Part shown: one piece after another, positions 27,613-35,738 of the stretch | How the letters are laid out: each line of letters opens with the position of its first letter | How positions within the stretch are numbered: the first letter of the stretch is position 1 | Assembly (NCBI RefSeq): GCF_009760915.1 | Contig: NZ_VIDQ01000044.1 | Span: 1-58,829 of the forward strand | Length of the DNA: 58,829 bases | Direction of reading: 5' to 3' | Source of the DNA: Azohydromonas aeria | GTDB lineage: Bacteria > Pseudomonadota > Gammaproteobacteria > Burkholderiales > Burkholderiaceae_C | Position numbers and translations under genes: made by a program | The notes under the pieces: generated by a model | What the model saw: the letters and a program-made list of their open reading frames with translations, nothing else | Database searches by the model: none | Told to the model about the DNA's origin: nothing

Positions 27613-28242
27613 TTAGGTCGCCGCGGTTGCAGTGCCTACGAAGTTGTAGGCCAGGGATCTCGGCCACGCCACGTAGCCCGCCTCCATGTCGGCCGAAAAG
27701 CCCGCCTCGGCCAGCAGCCGCGGAATGTCCCGGGTGAGATGGCAGCCTCCGGCAATCCTGCTCCAGTACGGCTCCAGCCGGGCCTGCCAGCGAGCTACTG
27801 GCTCATCAGGCGCCAAGCCATGCTCGGCGAACAGCAGCTTGCCGCCCGGCTTCAGCACCCGGCGCATCTCGCGCAGGGCTTCGGACGGGTTGCTGATGGA
27901 GCACAGGCTATAGGTGCAGGTCACGGTATCAAAGGAGCCCGATTTCGCGGGTAGCTGCTCGGCGGAAAGCCGCAGCAGTTCCACCGGCAGGCCTAACTGC
28001 TGGCTGCGCCTGCGGGCGATCGGGTGCATCTCTGCCGCCGGGTCCACGCCGATCACCTTCTCTACCTTGCTTCGGTCGTAGAAGGCCAAGTTCAGCCCGG
28101 TGCCGATCCCGATCTCAAGCAACCGCCCGGCCGCCAGAGGAATTACCTTTCTCCGCTGGCGCGCGATAGGTGCAAGGCCGCACGCGAAGTCCAAGAGACG
28201 CGGCAGTAGATAACGGTCGTACCAATACGGCGAGAGCGGCAT
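27613..28242 (-). CDS. class I SAM-dependent methyltransferase
   Basis: 209 aa from ATG 28242 (MPLSPYWYDRYLLPRL); the frame continues upstream to 28296. The SAM-binding core is clear: motif I LLEIGIGTGLN, an acidic end of strand 2 (VIGVDPAAEM), then DTVTCTYSLCSI and VLKPGGKLLFAEHG. The pattern resembles small phospholipid N-methyltransferase/UbiE-like enzymes, but the substrate cannot be told. Convergent with the SRAP gene, 23 bp apart. Confidence 0.85.
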   Translation of the reverse strand: MPLSPYWYDRYLLPRLLDFACGLAPIARQRRKVIPLAAGRLLEIGIGTGLNLAFYDRSKVEKVIGVDPAAEMHPIARRRSQQLGLPVELLRLSAEQLPAKSGSFDTVTCTYSLCSISNPSEALREMRRVLKPGGKLLFAEHGLAPDEPVARWQARLEPYWSRIAGGCHLTRDIPRLLAEAGFSADMEAGYVAWPRSLAYNFVGTATAAT

Positions 28243-28533
28243 GACAAGCGAGGGAGGCTGACACGGAGACAGTACCCTGCCCTGCCATGGGAACAAAGCC
28301 CAGCATGCACGGCACAGGCCATTCGCTCATGGTCAGGAAGCAATTCGGCAGCTTTCCTTCGCAAGAATAAAAATGGTTTGGAAGCATCAAGCAAATAATT
28401 TAGCGAGAATAGGAATTCGCCGCTCGCGACTGACCACACTAGGGAGGTAACAGCTTGCGTCCAGACATATAGCCGTGACACTCATTCGACAGCAAGCTTC
28501 ATCACAGCGCATATCGAGATATGGAAGGCAAAC

Positions 28534-29192
28534 ATGAGAATTCGGTGCATTGTTTTAGCCGTCTACGCATTTTCGCGAATGCTTGACCTGCCTTGGCCCA
28601 GGGTAGGGAAGAAAACCGCTGGAGCATGCAAATCGGTCCAGCACGTATTGGCTTCCATGAGTCGGCGGCTCTCGTCGTTGCCGGCGCGCCAGTACCCGGT
28701 GCGGACGCAGCACTGCAAGACAACACGACCTTGGCAGCGGGAATCTCGTACCACTTTGCGCCTGCCTGGTCTGCCGGGCTGACCATCGGCGTGCCGGCTC
28801 GCACGCGCATTGCGGGCACCGGGGCAGCTGAGAGCTTTGGAGAGATGGGAGCAGGTCGCTATGGTCCGATGGCTTTTACGTTCAAATATGCCTTAAACAA
28901 CTTCGGACGGTGGCATCCCTATGTAGGCGTAGGCATCACGTATTTCGTTGTTCTCAAGGAATACGACCGCTTCATTAACTACCTGCAAATCGACAACGCC
29001 TTCGGCTGTGTCGTCCAAGTAGGAGTTCAATACGACATCGATTCACGGCTTGGCTTGTTTTTCGACGTGAAAAATCTCTATGTCAAAACTTCGCCCAGAG
29101 GAAGTCCTCCTGCTCTCGGCGGCGCACCGATCAGCGCGGATGTTCGCCTGAACCCTGCCGTTTTCCATGTGGGAATTTCATACCGATTTTGA
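28534..29192 (+). pseudogene. OmpW-family outer-membrane protein with frameshifted signal peptide
   Basis: The mature barrel is open from 28593 (starting QGREENRWSMQIGPARIGFHE) to 29192 and ends with the C-terminal aromatic signature HVGISYRF of OmpW/AlkL proteins. The signal peptide (MRIRCIVLAVYAFSRML from ATG 28534) is in a different frame, and the barrel frame has a TGA just upstream of 28593. One indel near 28585 would rejoin them. Without it the product could not be exported. AlkL-type members admit hydrophobic substrates, fitting the AlkB-like gene nearby. Confidence 0.75.
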
Positions 29193-29544
29193 TCAGCACC
29201 CAGCGGACTACAGACTGAGTTCCAGCTCTTTGCCTGATCGTTCCGTGGGGTTACCTGCATGCGCATAGGCTGAACCTCTAGGCCGGTTCCGCCGTTCGGT
29301 CACGCCCAACCTGTATCGTCCTCTCGAAAGAAGTACTGCTACCTCCGTGCCGTGCCTCTATGGTTGAGACACTGGTGTGCCACATTCCGGGTTAACCCTG
29401 ACGTTTCCAGCAAAACAAACCTTTTGTTGGAAAACAGGCGTCTCGTTACAAGCAGGCTGTGACCTCATGGTGCGACGGTAGATGCCATCGGTTTTCCATT
29501 GCATTTGCATGGACCGTGCTCCTTCAATCATTGCCAACTTCGAC
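29193..29544. other. intergenic, no gene seen
   Basis: This 352-bp gap precedes the zinc-ribbon/LuxR cluster and is AT-richer than the flanks. A small inverted repeat (AACAAACCTTTTGTT near 29414) is present. No convincing lux-type box or promoter could be assigned. Confidence 0.35.
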
Positions 29545-29838
29545 ATGAGTACCGAAATATCCATGCTCTGCGTACAGTGCCCGCATTGCGGGCACGAAGC
29601 CGAAGATTTCTTCGAGGTTCTCGATGCTGATGTGCTCGATGACATGCGCTGCGAAAACTGTAGCAAGCATTTCTCCTTTGCCTTGATGGAGTGTCATCGC
29701 TGCGCCAACGAGCAGATTTTCACTTGGCCGCACGAGCCTTCTGCCTCGGCGTTGGACATGCTGACTTGCGAAGCCTGTGGAAGCACTTTCAGGTATAGCG
29801 ATGAGACAGAGCAGAACGAGAGACAGTGTCGAGGATAG
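29545..29838 (+). CDS. small zinc-ribbon protein, 97 aa
   Basis: From ATG 29545 (MSTEISMLCVQCPHCGHEAE). Four Cys pairs are visible: CPHC, CENC, CHRC and CEAC, spaced as two tandem zinc ribbons with acidic linkers. An upstream in-frame ATG at 29482 exists but adds an unlikely leader. The 3' end overlaps the next small gene by 38 bp. Probably the first gene of a four-gene unit leading to LuxR and the AlkB-like enzyme. Function unknown; a protein- or RNA-binding accessory role is only inferred. Confidence 0.6.
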   Translation: MSTEISMLCVQCPHCGHEAEDFFEVLDADVLDDMRCENCSKHFSFALMECHRCANEQIFTWPHEPSASALDMLTCEACGSTFRYSDETEQNERQCRG

Positions 29839-30094
29839 ATCGCGACGGCAAGTGGCGTCTCTGGACGGTCGTCTTAGTTTTGTTTTACAGCGAACACGTA
29901 CTGGCGTACATGTGCAGCGCAATGAAAAGGTAAATGCGAAGTCGCACGCGGGAACCATTTCATTGCAGATGCTTTTTACAACGGAAAGCGAATTCCGGCG
30001 TTTCTGCGAAGCGGATGACACACGCTTCAAGCAGCCTTTGACCTACCAAGCGTTGACCAGGGAGTTCCATGATCTCCTCAGCCTTGAACCCTGA
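29801..30094 (+). CDS. hypothetical protein, 97 aa
   Basis: From ATG 29801 (MRQSRTRDSVEDRSRRQ). It overlaps the zinc-ribbon gene and the luxR start (30069), which suggests translational coupling. The C-terminal half is protein-like (LQMLFTTESEFRRFCEADD then FKQPLTYQALTREFHDLL). No domain recognised. Its tight placement before a LuxR gene hints at a shared regulatory role. Confidence 0.5.
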   Translation: MRQSRTRDSVEDRSRRQVASLDGRLSFVLQRTRTGVHVQRNEKVNAKSHAGTISLQMLFTTESEFRRFCEADDTRFKQPLTYQALTREFHDLLSLEP

Positions 30095-30875
30095 TAAACC
30101 GCAGCGACTGAGTGACGTCGTCAACGCAGAGGGTTACGCAGCCCGAGCCATAGACGTGATTCAGCACGTCCATGATGCCAAGGACGAGGCTGCGATGCTT
30201 GAATTGCTATACGCAGCAAAAGTTGTTCTGGGAGCCGAGCACGCAGTTTTCAGCAGCTTTATCCGAGACGACGATTCCCATGAAAGCTTCCGCTTCCTTA
30301 TTGCTGCCGATCCGGTCTGGTGTGTGACCTACCAGCAAAAGGCCTGGTACGCCAAAGATCCATGGCTTCTGTACGCAATGACGGCAACCGAACCAGCATG
30401 CGACACCAGCATTCCTTTGCGTACAAAATCGCAGCGTGAGGTACGCTCTCTGGCTGAGCAGTTTGGCATGTCCTCTGCGTATATCGTGCCGGCTCCTTCA
30501 GGAAACGGGATTTCGAGACTGGGGGTACTGGTTCTCGGCTCCAGCGTCCCGGGTTATTTTGAATCGTCCGCAACAGCTCGCCTACAGGTACTGGCCCAAG
30601 GACTGGCAATGGGTCTGCATGCTTGGTGGGTGCGGTGGTTTCGCAAGGAAATCATCCTGACCTATCGCCTCAGCGGTGAAGACATCCAATTGATGAAGTT
30701 GGAGCGTGAGGGGAAGTCCACTAAGGAAATTGCTGCTGCCTTGGGCATCAGTCCGGCCAGCGTGGACAGCCGGTTTCAGCGGCTCAACGCCAAGTTCAAC
30801 CAGCCCAATCGCCGGGCAACGGCACAGCTGGCTGCCGAGTACGGATTGCTTCAGGACGGGAATGAACCGGCCTGA
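30069..30875 (+). CDS. LuxR-family regulator with autoinducer-binding domain
   Basis: 268 aa. Residues about 30-190 form an autoinducer-binding-like domain, with LLYAAKVVLGAEHAVFSSFI, WCVTYQQKAWYAKDPWL carrying the W/Y/D ligand-pocket pattern, and a SAYIVPAPSGNGISRLGVLVLG segment. Residues about 205-260 are the LuxR helix-turn-helix (MKLEREGKSTKEIAAALGIS). No LuxI synthase is in the window, so it would be a LuxR solo. Overlaps the AlkB-like gene by 14 bp. Confidence 0.88.
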   Translation: MISSALNPDKPQRLSDVVNAEGYAARAIDVIQHVHDAKDEAAMLELLYAAKVVLGAEHAVFSSFIRDDDSHESFRFLIAADPVWCVTYQQKAWYAKDPWLLYAMTATEPACDTSIPLRTKSQREVRSLAEQFGMSSAYIVPAPSGNGISRLGVLVLGSSVPGYFESSATARLQVLAQGLAMGLHAWWVRWFRKEIILTYRLSGEDIQLMKLEREGKSTKEIAAALGISPASVDSRFQRLNAKFNQPNRRATAQLAAEYGLLQDGNEPA

Positions 30876-31926
30876 ATTGATCCATGGCAGCGGCTACCTG
30901 CTCATCGTTGTGCCTCCGGTCTTGCTGGCGCTGAGTGCCGCCCTGACGCTGCCGGCATTGCCCTTCGTCTGCTTGATCTTGGTAGCGCCCTTGTTGCGGC
31001 TGGTCTTTGGCGACGCACCGACCCAGCCGCACTGGAGCGAGCCCGCGGCCTCGGCGCTGGAGATAGTGCCTATGGGCGGAGCCATCGTCTTCCTGGCGTC
31101 GCTTGCCTACGCCGTGTGGGCTATCGGCCGGCAAGACTTGGAACCGCAGGACTGGCTTCAGTACGGACTGAGCCTGTGGGCCGTGGCCATCTTTTCCAGC
31201 TGCTATGCGCATGAGCTGCTGCATCGGCCCCGTGCGCCCGTGTCCAGGATGCTGGGCCGGCTGGTCAGCGGAGCAATGGGCTATCCGCTGCTGGAGCACG
31301 AGCATCGGGAGCATCATGCTCACGGCGTAGATGTCGTCGAGGCTGACTGGGCGCGCACGGGCGAATCACTGTGGCACTACACCGGGCGCCGCTTCAAGCG
31401 TGTGATGCATCACGCCTGGGAGGGTGACCAACTGGCGGCGGCGAGGAACGGTCATCGCTTGGCTGGTGGGCTGCCCCTGGCAGTCGCTGCGACATCGCTC
31501 ACCGCCGTTCTTTTCTATGTCGCCGCAGGCGTCCCGGGCTTGGTCATGTACGCGGCCGTCGGGCTCGGCGTGGCCTGGACGATGCACGCGATGACGTACG
31601 TCCAGCATTGGGGCCTGGGGTCCGATGCGGCGCCGGATGCCTGGGAAGGCGGCTATGCCTGGGAAGACGGGTGCAGGCTGCAGGCTTGGCTGACCTTGTG
31701 CATCAGCTACCACCAAGCTCATCATCACCGCGCGACGGTGCCCTACTACCGGCGGGAACTTGCCCCAGGATCACCACGCCAGCCGGCCGGCTACGTGGTT
31801 CTGCTCTTTGCTGCCATGGTGCCCCCGCTGTGGCGCTTACTCATGTTGCCGGCGCTTGAGGCTTGGAAGCGCGACCCGTACCGCCAGGAGTCTGCCGGCC
31901 GCCGGCTCATCTGCTTTACTAAGTAA
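30862..31926 (+). CDS. AlkB-like membrane di-iron monooxygenase/fatty acid desaturase
   Basis: 354 aa from ATG 30862. Multiple hydrophobic spans. Histidine clusters of the AlkB/desaturase superfamily: HELLHR, EHEHREHHAHG, VMHHAW and ISYHQAHHH. These bind the di-iron centre that hydroxylates alkyl chains or desaturates acyl chains. Chain length is near that of alkane 1-monooxygenases. The last two codons (AAG TAA) come from the inserted IS630; without the insertion the frame would read on as SKRGAGA and stop. Substrate unknown. Coupled to the LuxR solo upstream. Confidence 0.82.
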   Translation: MNRPELIHGSGYLLIVVPPVLLALSAALTLPALPFVCLILVAPLLRLVFGDAPTQPHWSEPAASALEIVPMGGAIVFLASLAYAVWAIGRQDLEPQDWLQYGLSLWAVAIFSSCYAHELLHRPRAPVSRMLGRLVSGAMGYPLLEHEHREHHAHGVDVVEADWARTGESLWHYTGRRFKRVMHHAWEGDQLAAARNGHRLAGGLPLAVAATSLTAVLFYVAAGVPGLVMYAAVGLGVAWTMHAMTYVQHWGLGSDAAPDAWEGGYAWEDGCRLQAWLTLCISYHQAHHHRATVPYYRRELAPGSPRQPAGYVVLLFAAMVPPLWRLLMLPALEAWKRDPYRQESAGRRLICFTK

Positions 31927-33015
31927 GTCGTAAGTAAAGCCTCATGGATAACATGAGGGATGCGCTGCAAGAAGACGATCGACGCCCGGGCCTACTCGCA
32001 CGAGATGCTGGAGCAGATGCGCCGCGATGCGGTCAAGCGGGTGGAGAACGGCGAGAGCCCGGAGGCAGTAGCTGCCGGGCTGGGCATCAACCGGCGCACC
32101 ATGTACCGCTGGCTGCAGGCGTACCACTACGGCGGTACTGGTGCTCTGGCAGCCAAGCCCATCCCCGGTGCACCGACCAAACTCAGCGCGCAGCAGATGG
32201 CCGAGCTGGCGCAGCTGGTGCGCGATGACACGCCGCTGCAGCACAAGTTCGAGTTCGCGCTGTGGACGCTGGCCATCATTCGCGATCTCATCAGCAAGCG
32301 TTTCAGCGTGAAGCTGAGCGAGGTCTCGGTGGGGCGGCTGATGAAGCGCCTGGGCTTGACGCCGCAGCGCCCGCTGTACCGGGCCTGGCAGCAGGATGAG
32401 GCGTTGGTGGCGCAGTGGCGCGAGCAGGAGTTCCCCAAGATCGCTGCGCGGGCCAAGCGCGAGGGTGCGGTGGTGCTGTTTGCAGACGAGTCGGGCATCC
32501 GCTCGGACCACCATGCGGGCACTACCTGGGCACCTGTTGGTCAGACGCCGGTGGTCAAGGCCACCGGTGCCCGCTACGGGTTCAACATGCTCTCAGCGAT
32601 ATCGGCCACGGGGCAGCTGCGTTTCATGACGGTCGAGGGGCGCGTCAACGGCACGGTGTTCCGTGATTTTCTCGGCCGCCTCATCACGGGCATGGATCGC
32701 AAGATCTTCCTCGTCGTCGATGGCCATCCCGCGCACAAGTCCAAGCTCGTCAAGCGCTTCGTCGAGGACAACGTCGAGCGGTTGGAATTGTTCTACCTGC
32801 CGCCGTACTCACCGGAGCTGAACCCTGACGAACTCGTCTGGGGTCATGTGAAATCCCGTGTGGCCAAGGCCACGGCGCAGACCAAGGACGAGCTCAAGAA
32901 CATGGTCTACCGCGCCCTGCGCCGCCTGCAGAAGCTGCCCGGTGTCGTTGCGGGTTTCTTCCACGCACCCACTTGTCGATACGCTGCTGGGTGAGGCTTT
33001 ATTTATGACAGGCTT
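31920..33015 (+). mobile_element. IS630-family insertion sequence
   Basis: About 1.1 kb. Imperfect ~25-bp terminal inverted repeats; the inner TAAAGCCTCA is perfect (left near 31935-31944, right complement near 32993-33002). TA flanks both outer ends (31920-31921 and 33014-33015), the IS630/Tc1-mariner target rule. The transposase is intact. It sits exactly in the 3' end of the AlkB-like gene. Confidence 0.85.
31960..32994 (+). CDS. IS630-family transposase (DDE)
   Basis: 344 aa. The N-terminal helix-turn-helix (PEAVAAGLGINRRTMYRWL) is followed by the DDE core: VVLFADESGIRS, IFLVVDGHPAHKS and LPPYSPELNPDELVWG. All three acidic residues are present, so the enzyme looks active. Confidence 0.93.
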   Translation: MRCKKTIDARAYSHEMLEQMRRDAVKRVENGESPEAVAAGLGINRRTMYRWLQAYHYGGTGALAAKPIPGAPTKLSAQQMAELAQLVRDDTPLQHKFEFALWTLAIIRDLISKRFSVKLSEVSVGRLMKRLGLTPQRPLYRAWQQDEALVAQWREQEFPKIAARAKREGAVVLFADESGIRSDHHAGTTWAPVGQTPVVKATGARYGFNMLSAISATGQLRFMTVEGRVNGTVFRDFLGRLITGMDRKIFLVVDGHPAHKSKLVKRFVEDNVERLELFYLPPYSPELNPDELVWGHVKSRVAKATAQTKDELKNMVYRALRRLQKLPGVVAGFFHAPTCRYAAG

Positions 33016-33051
33016 AGTAAGCGCGGTGCAGGTGCCTGACACACAGCGCCC

Positions 33052-34137
33052 TCAGCCAAAGCGCTCGGCCAACTGCTTTGCCACCTCCACCAGGCGATCC
33101 GGCCCCAGCAAGTCGAGCTCGATGCGCGGTGATTCCTCTGCGGCCTTGTAGTTACGCCGCGTTGAGCGCTCGTAGCAGAGGTCGTAGTGATGCGTCATGA
33201 CCCTGGCGAAGAGCTCATCCACACGCCCGGTGTTGGCCAGCTCGCGCCAGAGGTTTAGTTCCTCGCCACCGACGAGCGGTTTCAGTGGCTCCAGCAGGTC
33301 CACCAACGTGCCAGGATTACTGGCTAGGTGGGGATAGTCCTCCCGCCAGAGGCGCACGCGCTCGTCCATCGGCGCCGAGACGTGAATGGGAACTGTCTGG
33401 TGCATGGCCTCGAACAGCGCATCAGGCAGCTGGACGTTGCCAATCTTCTTGGACTCGGCTTCTACCCACACCGGGCGGCTCGGGTCGAGACTGCGCATGT
33501 ACTCCAGCAGCAACGAGTCGAACCACTTCTGCGTCGGCTGGGACTTGCCGGGAAGCTTCCCAAGCAGCGAGCCGCGGTGCGACGCCAGTTCCTCGAGGTC
33601 GATGATCTGCTGGCCAGCAGCAGCCAGCGCGTGCAGCAGCCGTGTCTTGCCACAGCCCGTGCTGCCGCTGAGCACCCTGTACTCGAAGTGCCTCGGCAGC
33701 ACCTCCAGGCTCTCACGGACCCAGCGCCTGTAGTTCTTCCAGCCGCCCTTGATCACATCGACGTTGAAACCGATGGTCCGCAGGTTGTCCGCCCAGAGCT
33801 TGCTGCGCTTTCCGCCCCGGAAACAGTAGACCAGCATGCGGTCACGCCGGTCGAACTTGGCGATCAGCGGCTTGATGTGGTTGGCGATGTTGCGCAACGA
33901 ATACTCGACGCCGATCAGGTACGCCGCATGGGTGTCCGTCTTGTGCAACGTGCCGACTTCTGCGTATTCCTCGTCATTCACGACTGGCAGGTTGACAGCC
34001 CCCGGTACATGGTCCTCTTGATACTCACGAGGGGAGCGAGCGTCGATTACCAGCGCGTACTGACTCCAGTCTGCGACTTCCAGCTGCAAGGGACTGGGCA
34101 GGGAATCAGCGATGGGACCTGATTCAGTTTTTTGCAT
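33052..34137 (-). CDS. mnmH: tRNA 2-selenouridine synthase (SelU/MnmH)
   Basis: 361 aa. An N-terminal rhodanese domain with catalytic Cys in LVYCFRGGKRS (about residue 105) and the long linker typical of the family (GGWKNYRRWV) is followed by a P-loop domain (SGSTGCGKTRLL, about residue 160). It swaps sulfur for selenium in the wobble uridine of certain tRNAs via a geranylated intermediate. It needs selenophosphate, so selD should be elsewhere in the genome. An inverted repeat GAATTTC-AGCC-GAAATTC (34163-34180) lies just upstream. Confidence 0.93.
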   Translation of the reverse strand: MQKTESGPIADSLPSPLQLEVADWSQYALVIDARSPREYQEDHVPGAVNLPVVNDEEYAEVGTLHKTDTHAAYLIGVEYSLRNIANHIKPLIAKFDRRDRMLVYCFRGGKRSKLWADNLRTIGFNVDVIKGGWKNYRRWVRESLEVLPRHFEYRVLSGSTGCGKTRLLHALAAAGQQIIDLEELASHRGSLLGKLPGKSQPTQKWFDSLLLEYMRSLDPSRPVWVEAESKKIGNVQLPDALFEAMHQTVPIHVSAPMDERVRLWREDYPHLASNPGTLVDLLEPLKPLVGGEELNLWRELANTGRVDELFARVMTHHYDLCYERSTRRNYKAAEESPRIELDLLGPDRLVEVAKQLAERFG

Positions 34138-34356
34138 ACGCTACTGTTTGTGAAATTCCGCTGAATTTCAGCCGAAATTCATCGACGGATTTCGGGGAAA
34201 ACGACCATAGAGTTTGCCTCAAGGGTGGCTTGCGCCCTCAGTCGCTGGAAAGCGTCAGGGTCGCGAGACAGGGGATTTCCCTTGCTGTGAATGCGCTGCA
34301 CAAATCAGAAGCCTAGTTGAGAGCGCAACAGAGCAAGCGAGTAGTTGAGGCGAGCT

Positions 34357-34611
34357 GTGGAAGCTTCGTTTGGTTCTGCCTGCTTTGAGGAACGTTACTT
34401 GGCCACTGATCCCCTCACGGGGCAGCCTATGGGTTTTGAGGCTTACGTTCCCATGCACCATCTGATGCAGCGTCTTGCTGACAATCTCACATGGGAAAAC
34501 CCAGACGGGCTGTTTTACCGTAGCAGCGACGGTAGCCTGGGATACGTTCCCCATGCCTCACCTCCGCTGCAACCGTCCGACGAACGGCGCACTATGGGGC
34601 TGATCTATTGA
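34357..34611 (+). CDS. small hypothetical protein, 84 aa
   Basis: GTG at 34357 with GAGG about 9 nt before it. The product is protein-like in composition (ATDPLTGQPMGFEAYVPMHHLM, then WENPDGLFYRSSDGSLGYV) and uses less GC-extreme codons than the trb genes. No domain recognised. Convergent with trbN. Could be a remnant of a longer gene. Confidence 0.4.
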   Translation: MEASFGSACFEERYLATDPLTGQPMGFEAYVPMHHLMQRLADNLTWENPDGLFYRSSDGSLGYVPHASPPLQPSDERRTMGLIY

Positions 34612-34695
34612 GCGAGCGTCCGCGTGCACCCGCCGTTTGGTGCCAACAGGAACGCGAGTGCCGGCGCAACTTGATACTGGTGGCCCCAGCTTGGA

Positions 34696-35151
34696 TCAAC
34701 GCGCGGTCCACGTGATGGTGGTGAAGTGCGCATCGAGCCAGTCGGCCCACTTCACGGCCTTGCGCGTGATGTGTCCCCGGTAGATCGCATTGAAGTGCGG
34801 CGTGCGCGAGTGGTAGTTGGCGGCCCTTGTCCACAGCTCGCCCTTGTCGTAGCGGATATGGCGAGCGAGCCGCCAAGCAGCGAGCGTGTACGGGTAGCAG
34901 CCGCGGGCCACGACGTCCTCGGGCGTGATGCCGTAGCGCTCCAGCTCGCGCAGGTAGCCGGTGCTGAACTGCATCGGCCCGACATCCACAGCGCCGTTGG
35001 CATGCCGCACCCACTGCCCAGGGCGACCGTTCTCCTGCTCGGCCACGGCCAGCATCAAGTTGGCCGGGAGCTGGTAGCGCACCGCGGCGGCGATGGAGCA
35101 CACCACGCGCTCCTGCTGATATGGCGGCAGGTCAGCAATCGCGGCCAGCAT
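34696..35151 (-). CDS. trbN: TrbN-like lytic transglycosylase (VirB1 type)
   Basis: 151 aa from the ATG overlapping the trbM stop (TGATG). SLT-fold features: catalytic Glu in LAVAEQENGRPGQW, then GPMQFS, and the C-terminal ANYHSRTP stretch. Opens peptidoglycan for the transfer channel. The start leaves only a short hydrophobic N-terminus, so the export signal is weak; a TTG five codons earlier (MVVALMLAAIA) makes a better one. The last gene of the trb operon here. Confidence 0.82.
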   Translation of the reverse strand: MLAAIADLPPYQQERVVCSIAAAVRYQLPANLMLAVAEQENGRPGQWVRHANGAVDVGPMQFSTGYLRELERYGITPEDVVARGCYPYTLAAWRLARHIRYDKGELWTRAANYHSRTPHFNAIYRGHITRKAVKWADWLDAHFTTITWTAR

Positions 35152-35738
35152 CAGCGCCACCACCAACCGTTGCGCGCCTGCTCGGCATCCTCGACCGCGA
35201 TCCGCGCGTTGTACTCGGCCAGCACCCGGTCGTAGTCGGCTGGATCAGCCCACAGGCCCCCACGGTCCGGCACGCCCACATACCGCGGCAGAAGCTGGTC
35301 CCTGGGGTACGCCGTGTTGGGGTGCGTGTAGATCGCCGTGCAGTGGGCCGGCATGACGTTGCTGATCATCAACACCTCCACGCCGGTGATCGGGCTGATG
35401 CCCAGGTAGCCCAGCGTATTGAGGTTGGCCGCGTCGCACTGGCCGGCGCCCGCCGCCAGCGCGGACACCAGCGTGCGCATGCCGTCGTTCTTCTGTGCGT
35501 CAGGGCACAAGTTCAGGAAGTCGTGCCGTGCGCGGATCGTGTCGCGCAGCTTGCGCTTGCGAATGGAGAAGTACCTCTCCAGCGAGGGCTGGCACGCAGA
35601 CTCGTTGGACCCCTGCGAGGACGACAGGCACATGATTGCCTCGCAGGCCAGCCGCGTGTCGCCGGTGAACAGTGTCTGGGCCTGCGCCGGCCCGACCAGG
35701 CAGATCCCGGCCAGGGCAGCAGTCAATGCGCGCTTCAT
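35151..35738 (-). CDS. trbM: TrbM-family conjugal transfer protein
   Basis: 195 aa with a clear signal peptide (MKRALTAALAGICLVGPAQA). The TrbM/KikA/MpfK signature follows: LACEAIMCLSSS, CQPSLERYFSI, RKRKLRDTIRARHDFLNLCP. The cysteines are typical of this periplasmic family. ATGA overlap with trbL. Role in mating is accessory and not well defined. Confidence 0.87.
   Translation of the reverse strand: MKRALTAALAGICLVGPAQAQTLFTGDTRLACEAIMCLSSSQGSNESACQPSLERYFSIRKRKLRDTIRARHDFLNLCPDAQKNDGMRTLVSALAAGAGQCDAANLNTLGYLGISPITGVEVLMISNVMPAHCTAIYTHPNTAYPRDQLLPRYVGVPDRGGLWADPADYDRVLAEYNARIAVEDAEQARNGWWWR

Noticed and set aside
34163..34180. mnmH-upstream palindrome as a KorB operator
   Set aside because: It lacks the AGCSGCT centre; resemblance is limited to AGCC.
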